From positions 1 through 16,440 of the forward strand of contig CAZBKO010000044.1 in the NCBI GenBank assembly GCA_964492545.1: a stretch of 16,440 nucleotides of DNA. The letters are read 5' to 3'. This stretch comes from RGIG1934 sp964492545 (GTDB taxonomy: Bacteria; Bacillota; Clostridia; Lachnospirales; Lachnospiraceae). This document shows positions 7,069 through 14,466 of the stretch, in pieces (the stretch's first letter is position 1; each line of letters opens with the position of its first letter). The notes under the pieces are model-generated. The model was not told the DNA's origin. It saw only the letters and a program-made list of their open reading frames with translations, and did not search any database. The translations under genes and the position numbers were made by a program.

Positions 7069-7701
7069 CTATTTCTTTAACATTACAACAACATGTCTAT
7101 ATGGCTCTTCGCCTTCGCTTTTAGTTGTAACATATTTGTCATTCTGAAGTGCAGAATGAATTACTCTTCTTTCATATGGATTCATTGGCTCCAATGAAAC
7201 ATTTCTCTTTGTTCTCTTTACTTTATATGCAATGTTTTTTGCTAAATTTTCAAGAGTTTCTTTTCTTCTCTGACGATAATTCTCAGTATCAAGCTTTACT
7301 CTGTAATATTCTGAGCTTTCTTTGTTAACAACTAAGCTTACGAGATACTGTAATGAATCAATAGTCTGTCCTCTTTTTCCAATGAGAATTCCCATTTCAT
7401 CACCTGAAAGGTTAATGTCAATATTCTTATCCTTTTCGTCTACCTTGATGTCCATAGTTACCGCCATATTCATGGCAACAAATACTTCCTTAAGAAAATC
7501 TCTTGCAATATCCTCAATGGTAATAACTTTGATTACTCTTGCTTTAATTCTTGCTGGTTTGCTTCCTATAAGACCAAGAAATCCATTACTCTCTTTCTCA
7601 ATTACTTCATACTCAATCTTATCTCTAGTTGTTTCTAATTTAATTGCAGCCTCTGTCACTGCATCGTCAACTGTTTTTCCGGTATATTCTACGAAATCCA
7701 T
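7069..7701 (-). CDS. khpB: RNA-binding protein KhpB (Jag/EloR)
   Basis: Protein of 210 aa with the three-part Jag layout. A Jag-N domain (1 to about 55) includes FLGLIGSKPAR. A KH domain (about 60-135) carries GILIGKRGQTIDSLQ, the GxxG loop that binds RNA. An R3H domain (about 140-207) has the R178-x3-H182 core in NPYERRVIH. KhpB works with KhpA as an RNA chaperone; in pneumococcus the pair (Jag/EloR) controls cell elongation and division. The linker between Jag-N and KH is very short, as in the compact clostridial form. The ATG has the strong site GGGAGG. It lies 15 nt downstream of yidC, its usual neighbour. Confidence 0.95.
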   Translation of the reverse strand: MDFVEYTGKTVDDAVTEAAIKLETTRDKIEYEVIEKESNGFLGLIGSKPARIKARVIKVITIEDIARDFLKEVFVAMNMAVTMDIKVDEKDKNIDINLSGDEMGILIGKRGQTIDSLQYLVSLVVNKESSEYYRVKLDTENYRQRRKETLENLAKNIAYKVKRTKRNVSLEPMNPYERRVIHSALQNDKYVTTKSEGEEPYRHVVVMLKK

Positions 7702-7716
7702 GTTAATCCTCCCAAC

Positions 7717-9129
7717 TTATTTCTTTGTATTATCATTATACTTCTTTACCATATTGGCTTTAGCAGCCATACTTCCAGGCTTAGAAGTTCCTGTTCTGTT
7801 AACATTGCTTGTTGATTTTGCTTTAGAACTTATGCTTGTATTTCTTTGAGCTTCTATATTTTTCGCATTTTCATTTGCTGCTTCCATAATTCTGCTTGTC
7901 ATACTTGGTTTCTTATTCTTCTGCTTTTCAACATTCTTCTTTATTATATCATTAATATCAACTTTATCAAAATACATATTAATAAATATCTGCATTATTG
8001 CCTGGAATAAAGCACTACATACCCAGTATATACCAAGACCTGTTGGGAAATTCAAACAGAAAAATGCTGACATAAGTGGCATAATAATATTCATTGATTT
8101 CATTGTCGAATTCATTGGATTATCTGCCATTGTGCTTTCATTAGCTCTCTGCATAAGGAATGCACTCAACCACTGTGTTAATGCTGACAATACAGGTATT
8201 AATAAAGCCCATCCAAGTAATGTCATAGGTGACTGGCTTAAATTAAGAGGTCCAAAGTTATTAATTTCATCAAGTTTTTCATGATTTTTATCAATAATCT
8301 TTATATCTTCTGTATATTCTTTAGTTTCATCTTCTGATCCATCTTTAACAGATTCAACAAATTTATCAAAGGATTTCTTATTGTCTTCTCCTTCTATTTT
8401 GGATTTCATTTCTTCCCATTGTGCATCTGTTATTACTGAAAGATCATCGATAATTTTTCCACCATTTGCAAGAGCTGTATCTAAATCTTCCCATTTATCA
8501 TTCTGAAGTCTTGCTAAATTATCAATTATTCTGTTGTTATCATTCTTTGTAAATGAATCATTTACACTAATTAATGCATTGACATAATCAGGAATAACCG
8601 CATTCTTATCATCTTCGTCTATTAAAAATTCTTTATATGCATCTTCCATATAATTGAATTCTTCGTAATTTTCCATTATTACTGTACTTACTGGCTGATA
8701 TAAATCCTTAACCTCAGGTACATATGCAGGAATTCCACTTATTACATAATATAAAGAAAATAGAATTGGCATCTGTATCAATAGCTGAAGACAACTACCT
8801 GAAGGTGATGTACCGTACTTAGCGTAAACGGCTTTTGTTTCCTCCTGCATCTTCATCATTGAATCATTATCTCTTTTGTTCTTGTACTTTTTCTGAATTG
8901 CCTGTATCTCAGGATTCATCAAATTAGAAACCTTTGAGAATTTCTGTTGCTTTAATGTTAATGGGAACATTAAAAGCTTAACAATTAATGTAAATAATAT
9001 GATGATTACACCAATGTTAGCAAATCCTACCTTATCGAGAAAAATGTAAAGATATCTCATTACATATCCCAATAGCTTAGCACACCATCCAATAATCGGT
9101 ATACTATTCTGAGTTAATAAACTAAACAA
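7717..9129 (-). CDS. yidC: Membrane protein insertase YidC (SpoIIIJ/Oxa1 family)
   Basis: YidC of 470 aa, far longer than Bacillus SpoIIIJ (about 260 aa). It inserts membrane proteins alone or with SecYEG. The conserved core is split. TM1 (about 38-58) leads into the cytoplasmic hairpin (about 60-105, Lys- and Met-rich), then TM2 (SCLQLLIQMPILFSLYYVI, 112-130). An acidic insert of about 165 residues (135-300) on the expected outer side precedes the last three membrane segments (about 302-385). A Lys-rich, disordered-looking tail (about 390-470) may contact ribosomes. The conserved groove arginine of TM1 appears as Lys51 (LIVKLLMFPL). There is no lipobox cysteine, unlike Bacillus homologues. 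The start codon is TTG, placed 7 nt after AAGGAGG; the first ATG (codon 24) would remove N-terminal sequence and has no such site. It lies 17 nt after yidD. Confidence 0.95.
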   Translation of the reverse strand: MFSLLTQNSIPIIGWCAKLLGYVMRYLYIFLDKVGFANIGVIIILFTLIVKLLMFPLTLKQQKFSKVSNLMNPEIQAIQKKYKNKRDNDSMMKMQEETKAVYAKYGTSPSGSCLQLLIQMPILFSLYYVISGIPAYVPEVKDLYQPVSTVIMENYEEFNYMEDAYKEFLIDEDDKNAVIPDYVNALISVNDSFTKNDNNRIIDNLARLQNDKWEDLDTALANGGKIIDDLSVITDAQWEEMKSKIEGEDNKKSFDKFVESVKDGSEDETKEYTEDIKIIDKNHEKLDEINNFGPLNLSQSPMTLLGWALLIPVLSALTQWLSAFLMQRANESTMADNPMNSTMKSMNIIMPLMSAFFCLNFPTGLGIYWVCSALFQAIMQIFINMYFDKVDINDIIKKNVEKQKNKKPSMTSRIMEAANENAKNIEAQRNTSISSKAKSTSNVNRTGTSKPGSMAAKANMVKKYNDNTKK

Positions 9130-9146
9130 TCTTTTTCCTCCTTAAA

Positions 9147-9371
9147 TTATGGAACAGGATCAAACCCACCTTTGAAAAATGGGCTGCATCTTAATATTCT
9201 CTTACAAGCCAAATATACACCTTTGAAAGAACCATACTTCTCTATTGCTTCAATAGCATATTGAGAGCATGTTGGAATATATCTGCAATGTGTAGTTCTC
9301 TTCATTCCAGATAAATACTTCCTATAAAATCTAATACTTCCTATTAAAAATCTTTTTACTAATCCTTTCAA
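9147..9371 (-). CDS. yidD: Membrane protein insertion efficiency factor YidD
   Basis: YidD of 74 aa, a typical size. It is a small peripheral membrane protein that improves YidC-dependent insertion. The family signature is intact: TTHCRYIPTCSQYAIEAI then CKRILRCSPFFKGGFDPVP, with the characteristic cysteines. A basic, amphipathic N-terminus (KGLVKRFLIGSIRFYRKYL) could lie on the inner face of the membrane. The start is TTG, overlapping the rnpA stop in TTGA, with GGAG five bases before it, so translation is probably coupled to rnpA. The position between rnpA and yidC is the conserved one. Confidence 0.95.
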   Translation of the reverse strand: MKGLVKRFLIGSIRFYRKYLSGMKRTTHCRYIPTCSQYAIEAIEKYGSFKGVYLACKRILRCSPFFKGGFDPVP

Positions 9372-9724
9372 AGCTGCTCCATCTCTCTTAAAATATCGTG
9401 CTTTCTACATAAATGAAGAAATGCACTTTCGATTTCATTGAATGCTTTATCCTTTGCGCTGTTTCTAACTACAATGACTATGTTTAAACTACTATTAAAC
9501 CTGCACTCATTCAATCTGTAGCTCTCTCTCACCAATCTTGTTAATCGATGTCTAACTACACTATTTCCAACTTTTTTGCTTACAGAAATGCCTATTCTAC
9601 ATTTTCCATCCTGGTTATCTTTTTTTAATACATACATAACTAATAACTTATTAGCATATGATTTGCCATTTCTGTATACTTCACTAAATTCACTACTGTT
9701 TTTTAAAGAATTAAATCTCTTCAT
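9368..9724 (-). CDS. rnpA: Ribonuclease P protein component
   Basis: RnpA of 118 aa. It binds the RNase P catalytic RNA and helps it recognise and cleave the 5' leader of precursor tRNAs. The start MKRFNSLKNSSEFSEVYRNG is the usual opening, with the Phe and basic residues that line the leader-binding cleft. The core SVSKKVGNSVVRHRLTRLVRE (47-67) is the RNR motif, here R58-H59-R60 with His in place of the common Asn. The ribosome-binding site is modest (AGGA). It follows rpmH by about 57 nt across a terminator-like hairpin, so it may be transcribed by read-through at a lower level than rpmH. Confidence 0.97.
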   Translation of the reverse strand: MKRFNSLKNSSEFSEVYRNGKSYANKLLVMYVLKKDNQDGKCRIGISVSKKVGNSVVRHRLTRLVRESYRLNECRFNSSLNIVIVVRNSAKDKAFNEIESAFLHLCRKHDILREMEQL

Positions 9725-9751
9725 TATTCACTCTTTTCCTAAATAATTATA

Positions 9752-9783
9752 AAGAGAAGAAAAGACCACATGTCTGCGGTCTT
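9752..9783 (-). terminator. Terminator-like hairpin between rpmH and rnpA
   Basis: In the minus-strand transcript AAGACCGCA pairs with TGTGGTCTT (9 bp, one G-U) around a GACA tetraloop, followed by the U-rich run TTCTTCTCTTT. The stem overlaps the rpmH stop codon. It probably acts as a partial terminator that makes L34 mRNA more abundant than rnpA mRNA; full termination would leave rnpA without an obvious promoter. Confidence 0.75.
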
Positions 9784-9916
9784 AGGCTGATAACTTCTTT
9801 CTTCCTTTTGCTCTTCTAGAAGCTATTACTTTTCTTCCATTAGCTGTACTCATTCTTTTTCTGAAACCATGAACTCTTGCTCTTGACTTCTTCTTAGGCT
9901 GAAATGTCATTTTCAT
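9782..9916 (-). CDS. rpmH: 50S ribosomal protein L34
   Basis: L34 of 44 aa, the standard length. It binds 23S rRNA in the large subunit. The sequence begins MKMTFQPKKKSRARVHGFRK, contains RMSTANGRKVIASRRAKGR and ends KKLSA, all typical and very basic. The ATG at 9916 has AAAGGAGGTG 8 nt before it; the second ATG at 9910 would be too far from that site. It is the first gene of the minus-strand cluster and borders the origin, as in most bacteria. Confidence 0.99.
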   Translation of the reverse strand: MKMTFQPKKKSRARVHGFRKRMSTANGRKVIASRRAKGRKKLSA

Positions 9917-9951
9917 TGTAAATGCACCTCCTTTTTAATTGTAAATGTACC
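9915..9951. repeat. Direct repeat in the rpmH leader
   Basis: ATTGTAAATGCACC (9915-9928) and ATTGTAAATGTACC (9938-9951) match at 13 of 14 bases, 23 bp apart. In the mRNA the copy at 9915-9928 covers the start codon and part of the ribosome-binding site, and the other lies just upstream of that site. It may be a local duplication or a regulatory feature of L34 translation. Confidence 0.5.
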
Positions 9952-9972
9952 AATTTGGAAAATATCATTACA

Positions 9973-10001
9973 ATTATATGCAATAACCCTTATATAGTCA
10001 A
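9973..10001 (-). promoter_or_regulatory. rpmH operon promoter with likely UP element
   Basis: On the minus strand TTGACT (9996-10001) and TATAAT (9973-9978) are spaced by 17 bp. Upstream (10002-10039) is A-rich on the minus strand with repeated A-tracts, resembling an UP element for the RNA polymerase alpha subunit. It should be a strong housekeeping promoter for the rpmH-rsmG cluster. Confidence 0.88.
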
Positions 10002-10073
10002 GCTTTTATTTATTTTCTTTTCATTTTTTTTAGTTTTCCACTTTACATAACTCCTTTTCGCAATTTACATAAT

Positions 10074-10284
10074 GTTATCCACAAATTGTGGATAACTAGT
10101 GGATAACTTTTTATTTTTTCATTTTTCGTTGAAAAATAAGGTGTGTATTTCGTAGAATTGTTTTTCACATGATGTTAAAAATAATTCTTATAAGTTTACA
10201 GAACATTTTTTTATCAACTTTATCCACTCTTGATAACTTTTATTATTTTGAGGATTATTATCATTAGTAGATTATGTTTTTTCC
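10074..10284. other. oriC: Replication origin (oriC), rpmH-dnaA part
   Basis: A cluster of DnaA boxes begins with perfect TTATCCACA at 10075-10083 (plus) and a perfect inverted copy at 10087-10095 (minus). Together they form a 23-bp palindrome (10074-10096) with a single central base. A third box, TTATCCACT, is at 10098-10106 (minus). AT-rich DNA follows; 10141-10200 has only 14 G/C among 60 bases, and it is the best unwinding-region candidate. A second group lies at 10211-10236, where TTATCCACT (10220-10228, plus) is flanked by the inverted arms TTATCAA/TTGATAA. A small inverted repeat (ATTTTTC/GAAAAAT) lies at 10121-10137. The rest of the rpmH-dnaA gap holds promoters and no gene. Confidence 0.9.
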
Positions 10285-10313
10285 TTGATAATTTATACTT
10301 TATGTTATAGAAT
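10285..10313 (+). promoter_or_regulatory. dnaA promoter
   Basis: TTGATA (10285-10290) and TAGAAT (10308-10313) are separated by 17 bp, each one base from consensus, about 38 bp before the dnaA start. DnaA boxes lie upstream, which fits DnaA autoregulation as known in other bacteria. Confidence 0.7.
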
Positions 10314-10351
10314 ATGTTTATATATGCATTTACGAAAAATGGAGGCTTTTT

Positions 10352-11737
10352 ATGTTAGAATTAAAACTAATTCAATCAAAATGGACAGAAATATTAGAAA
10401 ACATGCAACAGGAATTTGACATTTCTGATGTTTCATTTAAAACATGGCTGCTTCCTCTTAAAGTACATTCAGTGAACAATAACGTTATTACAATACTTGT
10501 TCCCGAAGATAGTTATGGACTTCAATATATTAAGAAGAAATACTACAACTTTTTTAAGGTAACCATTGATGAGATATTTGATGAATCATTTGAAATTGAA
10601 TTCATTTCTCCTCACCAGCTTGATTCTGTTTCTTCTGATACTAATAATAAGGAAGATTCAATTGACACCAAGAAGAATGATATACTTACAAGTAGAATAC
10701 TTGAGGCTAATCTTAATCCCAAGTACACTTTTGATACTTTTGTAGTTGGTACCAGTAATAATTTTGCACATGCCTATTCTCTTGCTGTTGCTGAATCTCC
10801 TGCTGAGATAGTCAATCCTCTTTTCATATATGGAGGTGTTGGTCTTGGTAAGACTCATCTTATGCACGCCATTGCTAACTTCATATTAGAAAGAGACGAT
10901 AAAGCCAGAGTTCTATGTGTTACCAGTGAAGTATTTACAAATGAACTTATCAATGCAATTCGTGATGACAAGCAATCAGCGGTTAATGAATTTAGACAGA
11001 AGTACCGTAATATTGATGTACTCTTAGTCGATGATATTCAGTTTATTATAGGAAAGGAAAGATCTCAGGAAGAATTTTTCCATACCTTTAATACTTTATA
11101 TGAAGCAAAGAAACAGATTATAATTACTTCTGATAAACCACCTAAGGAGATGAAAACCTTAGAGGAAAGACTTCGTTCAAGATTTGAATGTGGTCTGACT
11201 GTTGATATATCTTCACCTGATTACGAAACAAAGATGGCTATTTTAAGAAAGAAAGCAGATATAGAAGGTTACAACCTTGAAGACGATATCTTCCAATATA
11301 TAGCCACCAATATTCAATCTAATATAAGAGAACTTGAGGGAGCTCTTACAAAAGTAGTTGCTTTTTCAAAGATTTCTCCTCAAAAGGTTGATGTTGATTT
11401 TGCTAAGGATGTACTTAAGGATCTTATTTCACCTAATGCCAATAGGGTCATAACTCCTGAACTTATTATAAAAACTGTATCTGAACACTTTAATATATCA
11501 CCTGTTGATATCTCTTCTAAGAAGAAATCACAGGAAATCGTTTATCCAAGACAGATTGCGATGTATTTATGCCGCTCACTTACCGATACATCTTTACAGG
11601 CTATCGGTGCACTACTTGGAGGCCGTGATCATACAACAATAATTCATGGATACGATAAGATTGTTAATGAAATAGATAATAACGAATCTACTAAGAATAC
11701 TATTGAGGTACTTAAGAAGAAACTTATGCCCGATTAA
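10352..11737 (+). CDS. dnaA: Chromosomal replication initiator protein DnaA
   Basis: DnaA of 461 aa, the AAA+ initiator that binds DnaA boxes, opens the origin and recruits the helicase. Domain I is residues 1 to about 85, with the conserved W..IL start and FKTWLLPL. The linker (about 86-120) is short and Asp/Ser-rich. Domain III has Walker A GGVGLGKT (161-168), Walker B VLLVDDIQ (223-230), sensor-1-like TSDKPP (259-264) and the arginine-finger region ERLRSRF (272-278). Domain IV (about 365-461) carries the DNA-binding signature, from CRSLTDTSLQAIG to GGRDHTTIIHGYDKI. The ATG follows GGAGG at good spacing. It is the first plus-strand gene after the origin and leads towards dnaN; both orientation and position are canonical. 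Confidence 0.99.
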   Translation: MLELKLIQSKWTEILENMQQEFDISDVSFKTWLLPLKVHSVNNNVITILVPEDSYGLQYIKKKYYNFFKVTIDEIFDESFEIEFISPHQLDSVSSDTNNKEDSIDTKKNDILTSRILEANLNPKYTFDTFVVGTSNNFAHAYSLAVAESPAEIVNPLFIYGGVGLGKTHLMHAIANFILERDDKARVLCVTSEVFTNELINAIRDDKQSAVNEFRQKYRNIDVLLVDDIQFIIGKERSQEEFFHTFNTLYEAKKQIIITSDKPPKEMKTLEERLRSRFECGLTVDISSPDYETKMAILRKKADIEGYNLEDDIFQYIATNIQSNIRELEGALTKVVAFSKISPQKVDVDFAKDVLKDLISPNANRVITPELIIKTVSEHFNISPVDISSKKKSQEIVYPRQIAMYLCRSLTDTSLQAIGALLGGRDHTTIIHGYDKIVNEIDNNESTKNTIEVLKKKLMPD

Positions 11738-12023
11738 TTGTGGACAAGTTATACTGTTTATTCACTTTATAACATTTATCAGTGTTTATAAGCTGTTTAC
11801 AAAGCATTTTTAGACGATTAGGTCATTTTTGGTCAATGTTGATAAATATGGACTTATCAACCGGCTAATAAGGTCCTTTAAACATAGTTATTCAATTGCT
11901 AAATTGGCTCAGAATAAGGGCTGGAACCACTTTTCTACATTTCCACACCCCTTATTATTACTACTACGAGTTATTTTTATATATTTATATATGCCACATG
12001 TTGGTGAAAGGAGACATTTACAC
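11738..12023 (+). promoter_or_regulatory. dnaA-dnaN intergenic region with DnaA-like sites and hairpins
   Basis: This 286-nt region has no supported gene. TGTGGACAA (11739-11747), one base from a DnaA box on the minus strand, follows the dnaA stop directly. TGTTGATAA (11837-11845) is a one-mismatch box on the minus strand. GTTGATAA and TTATCAAC (11838-11861) form a perfect 8-bp inverted repeat. GGACTTAT pairs with ATAAGGTCC (11850-11876, one bulge) and shares bases with it, so the two cannot form together. Further on, AATAAGGG and CCCTTATT (11913-11956) form a perfect 8-bp stem with an inner TGGAA/TTCCA stem. The sites suggest a bipartite origin with a second DnaA cluster; the stems could also be a dnaN mRNA leader. 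I see no convincing promoter. Confidence 0.6.
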
Positions 12024-13136
12024 ATGAAACTTATTTTTAAAAAATCTGATCTTGTTGCTGCAGTTAATATTGTTATGAAAGCTGTTCCTTCAAAAACTAC
12101 TATGTCTATTCTAGAATGTATTTTGATTGATGCTTCTACCAATGAGATTAAGTTTACTGCTAATGATATGGAACTTGGTATTGAAACAATTGTTGAAGGT
12201 GAAGTTGAAGAGAAAGGTGTTATAGCTATTGATGCTAAGATTTTCTCTGAAATAGTTAGAAAACTACCTGATAACGAAGTTGTAATTGAAACAGACTCTA
12301 ATTTCAGAGCTACTATTTCTTGTGAAAAAGCTGTATTTAATATTGCTGGAAAGTCAGGAGAAGATTTTTCATACCTTCCATCCATTGAGAAGAACAAATA
12401 CATTTATTTATCACAGTTTACTCTCAAAGAAATTATTAGAGAAACTATATTCTCCATTGCTGATAATGATAACAATAAGATTATGACTGGTGAACTTTTT
12501 GAGATTACAGGAAATGAACTCAAGGTTGTTTCACTTGATGGACATAGAATATCCATAAGAAAAATAGAACTTAAGGATTCATTTGATGATATTAAGGTTA
12601 TTGTACCTGGTAAAACATTAAGCGAAGTAAGTAAAATATTAACAGGTGGAGTTGATGATGAAGTTAGAATATTCTTCACATCTAACCATATTGTGTTTGA
12701 ATTCGAAAATACAATAGTTGTTTCACGTTTGATTGAAGGTGAATATTTCAAAATTAACCAGATGCTTTCAAGCGATTATGAGACAAAGGTTAATATCAAC
12801 AAAAGAGAACTTCTTGATTGTATAGACCGAGCAACACTTCTTGTAAAAGAAGGGGACAAAAAGCCTATAATCATAACAATAACTGATGGAAATATGGAAC
12901 TTAAGATTAACTCAGTTGTTGGATCAATGAATGAAAATATAGATATTGTCAAAGAAGGAAAAGACATTATGATTGGATTTAATCCAAAATTCCTTATTGA
13001 TGCACTTAGAGTAATCGATGATGAGAATATTGATGTATACCTTGTTAATTCAAAGGCACCATGCTTTATCAAAGATGAAAATGAAAATTATATTTATCTA
13101 ATACTTCCTGTAAACTTTAATGTTTCAGGAAATTAG
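12024..13136 (+). CDS. dnaN: DNA polymerase III beta subunit (sliding clamp)
   Basis: DnaN of 370 aa (378 in B. subtilis). It dimerises into the ring that holds DNA polymerase on DNA and serves as a docking site for repair and control proteins. It begins MKLIFKKSDLVAAVNIVMKAV, contains three clamp folds with family patterns such as VVSLDGHRISIRK and VNINKRELLDCIDRATLL, and ends with NYIYLILPVNF. The ATG at 12024 has AAAGGAGA upstream and gives a standard N-terminus. The frame is open back to a TTG at 11829, but those 65 codons cross the structured leader and show no clamp sequence. It precedes rlbA by 16 nt and probably heads a dnaN-rlbA-recF-gyrB-gyrA unit. Confidence 0.99.
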   Translation: MKLIFKKSDLVAAVNIVMKAVPSKTTMSILECILIDASTNEIKFTANDMELGIETIVEGEVEEKGVIAIDAKIFSEIVRKLPDNEVVIETDSNFRATISCEKAVFNIAGKSGEDFSYLPSIEKNKYIYLSQFTLKEIIRETIFSIADNDNNKIMTGELFEITGNELKVVSLDGHRISIRKIELKDSFDDIKVIVPGKTLSEVSKILTGGVDDEVRIFFTSNHIVFEFENTIVVSRLIEGEYFKINQMLSSDYETKVNINKRELLDCIDRATLLVKEGDKKPIIITITDGNMELKINSVVGSMNENIDIVKEGKDIMIGFNPKFLIDALRVIDDENIDVYLVNSKAPCFIKDENENYIYLILPVNFNVSGN

Positions 13137-13152
13137 TGAAAGAGAGAGCATA

Positions 13153-13362
13153 ATGGAAACAATCAAATTAAGAGATGAGTATATCAAGCTTGGTCAGGCA
13201 CTCAAAGCAGTTAACCTTGTTGAAAGCGGTGTTGATGCTAAGTTTGTAATACAGGATGGCCTTGTAAAGGTTAATGGTGTTACAGAATATCAAAGAGGAA
13301 AGAAGCTAAAGGATGGAGATATCGTTGAATATAACGGTGAGACAATCAAAATTCAGGCTTAG
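13153..13362 (+). CDS. rlbA: S4-domain RNA-binding protein RlbA (YaaA)
   Basis: Small protein of 69 aa, like B. subtilis YaaA (71 aa), which has been linked to ribosome assembly. It is essentially one S4 RNA-binding domain: YIKLGQALKAVNLVESG, then KFVIQDGLVKVNG and GKKLKDGDIVEYNG. I chose the ATG at 13153 because it gives the family's usual start; the ATG at 13120 would overlap dnaN. The ribosome-binding site is weak (GAGAGAG), so translation may depend partly on dnaN. It lies 8 nt before recF, its conserved neighbour. Confidence 0.93.
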   Translation: METIKLRDEYIKLGQALKAVNLVESGVDAKFVIQDGLVKVNGVTEYQRGKKLKDGDIVEYNGETIKIQA

Positions 13363-13370
13363 GTTTAAAG

Positions 13371-14453
13371 ATGCATATTGAAAGTCTTGAGTTAAATAAT
13401 TTTAGAAATTATGAATCACTTAGTATTTCATTTGATGAAAAGACTAATATATTACATGGCGATAATGCGCAGGGAAAGACTAACGTACTCGAAGCTATTT
13501 ACATAGCAGGAACTTCCAAGTCTCACAAGGGAAGCAAGGAAAAAGAGATAATAAGGTTTGGTCAGGATGAAGCACATATCAAAATGGTTGTAGGAAAAAA
13601 TGGCTGCAGTGATAGAATAGATATGCATTTAAAGAAAAATAAATCAAAGGGAATTGCCATAAATGGTGTGGCAATTAAGAAAGCCAGTGAACTATTTGGT
13701 ATAGTGAATATAGTATTTTTTTCACCGGAGGACCTGAATATTATTAAAAATGGACCATCTGAAAGAAGAAAATTTGTTGATTCAGAATTATGTCAGTTGG
13801 ATAAAATATACTTAAACAATCTGGTAAATTATACTAAAATTCTTAATCAGAGAAATAAGCTTTTAAAGGATATTGGGTTTAGTATGTCAAAATCATTAAT
13901 GTCAACTCTTGATATATGGGATAGCCAGCTAGCTAAGTTTGGTAAATTGATTATAGAGAGAAGAACAAGCTTTATTGAAGAACTTAATGGTATAATAAGA
14001 GACATACACAGCAATTTATCAGGAAACAAAGAAATTTTATCAATACAATATGAGCCTGATGAGACGATAGAAAATTTGGAAGAGAGTATAAGAAATAGCA
14101 GAGAAAGAGATTTGAAGCTAAGATATACAACTGTTGGACCACACAAGGATGACATGGGATTTTATATAAATGACATAGATATCAGAAAATTTGGAAGCCA
14201 GGGTCAACAGAGAACTTCCGCATTATCACTTAAATTATCAGAAATTGAATTGGTAAAAAAGTTGATCAATGACACACCTGTATTATTACTTGATGATGTT
14301 TTATCAGAGTTGGATAGTAACAGACAGAACCATTTATTAAATTCGCTTGGCAATATTCAGACAATTATAACCTGCACAGGTGTTGATGAATTTGTTAAGA
14401 ATAGATTTAACATAAATAGGACTTTTGAAGTAGTTAATGGTGAAATACACTGA
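13371..14453 (+). CDS. recF: DNA replication and repair protein RecF
   Basis: RecF of 360 aa, an SMC-like ATPase that with RecO and RecR loads RecA at single-strand gaps. Walker A GDNAQGKT is at residues 30-37, after the typical opening LELNNFRNY. The ABC signature is in FGSQGQQRTSALSLKL, and Walker B with the D-loop is LLLDDVLSELDSNR. The ribosome-binding site is weak (AGG before TTTAAAG), which suggests coupling with rlbA. Its stop codon TGA touches the gyrB ribosome-binding site, so the two are tightly linked. It is complete and has normal length. Confidence 0.98.
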   Translation: MHIESLELNNFRNYESLSISFDEKTNILHGDNAQGKTNVLEAIYIAGTSKSHKGSKEKEIIRFGQDEAHIKMVVGKNGCSDRIDMHLKKNKSKGIAINGVAIKKASELFGIVNIVFFSPEDLNIIKNGPSERRKFVDSELCQLDKIYLNNLVNYTKILNQRNKLLKDIGFSMSKSLMSTLDIWDSQLAKFGKLIIERRTSFIEELNGIIRDIHSNLSGNKEILSIQYEPDETIENLEESIRNSRERDLKLRYTTVGPHKDDMGFYINDIDIRKFGSQGQQRTSALSLKLSEIELVKKLINDTPVLLLDDVLSELDSNRQNHLLNSLGNIQTIITCTGVDEFVKNRFNINRTFEVVNGEIH

Positions 14454-14466
14454 AAGGAGTATTAAA

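Noticed and set aside
7322..7849. 175-codon plus-strand open frame across khpB and the yidC end
   Set aside because: It spans two well-supported genes on the other strand and resembles no known family; its hydrophobicity reflects the complement of charged codons.
11829..12023. 65-codon N-terminal extension of DnaN from a TTG
   Set aside because: The extension crosses hairpins and DnaA-like sites, and the ATG at 12024 has a good ribosome-binding site and the canonical clamp start.
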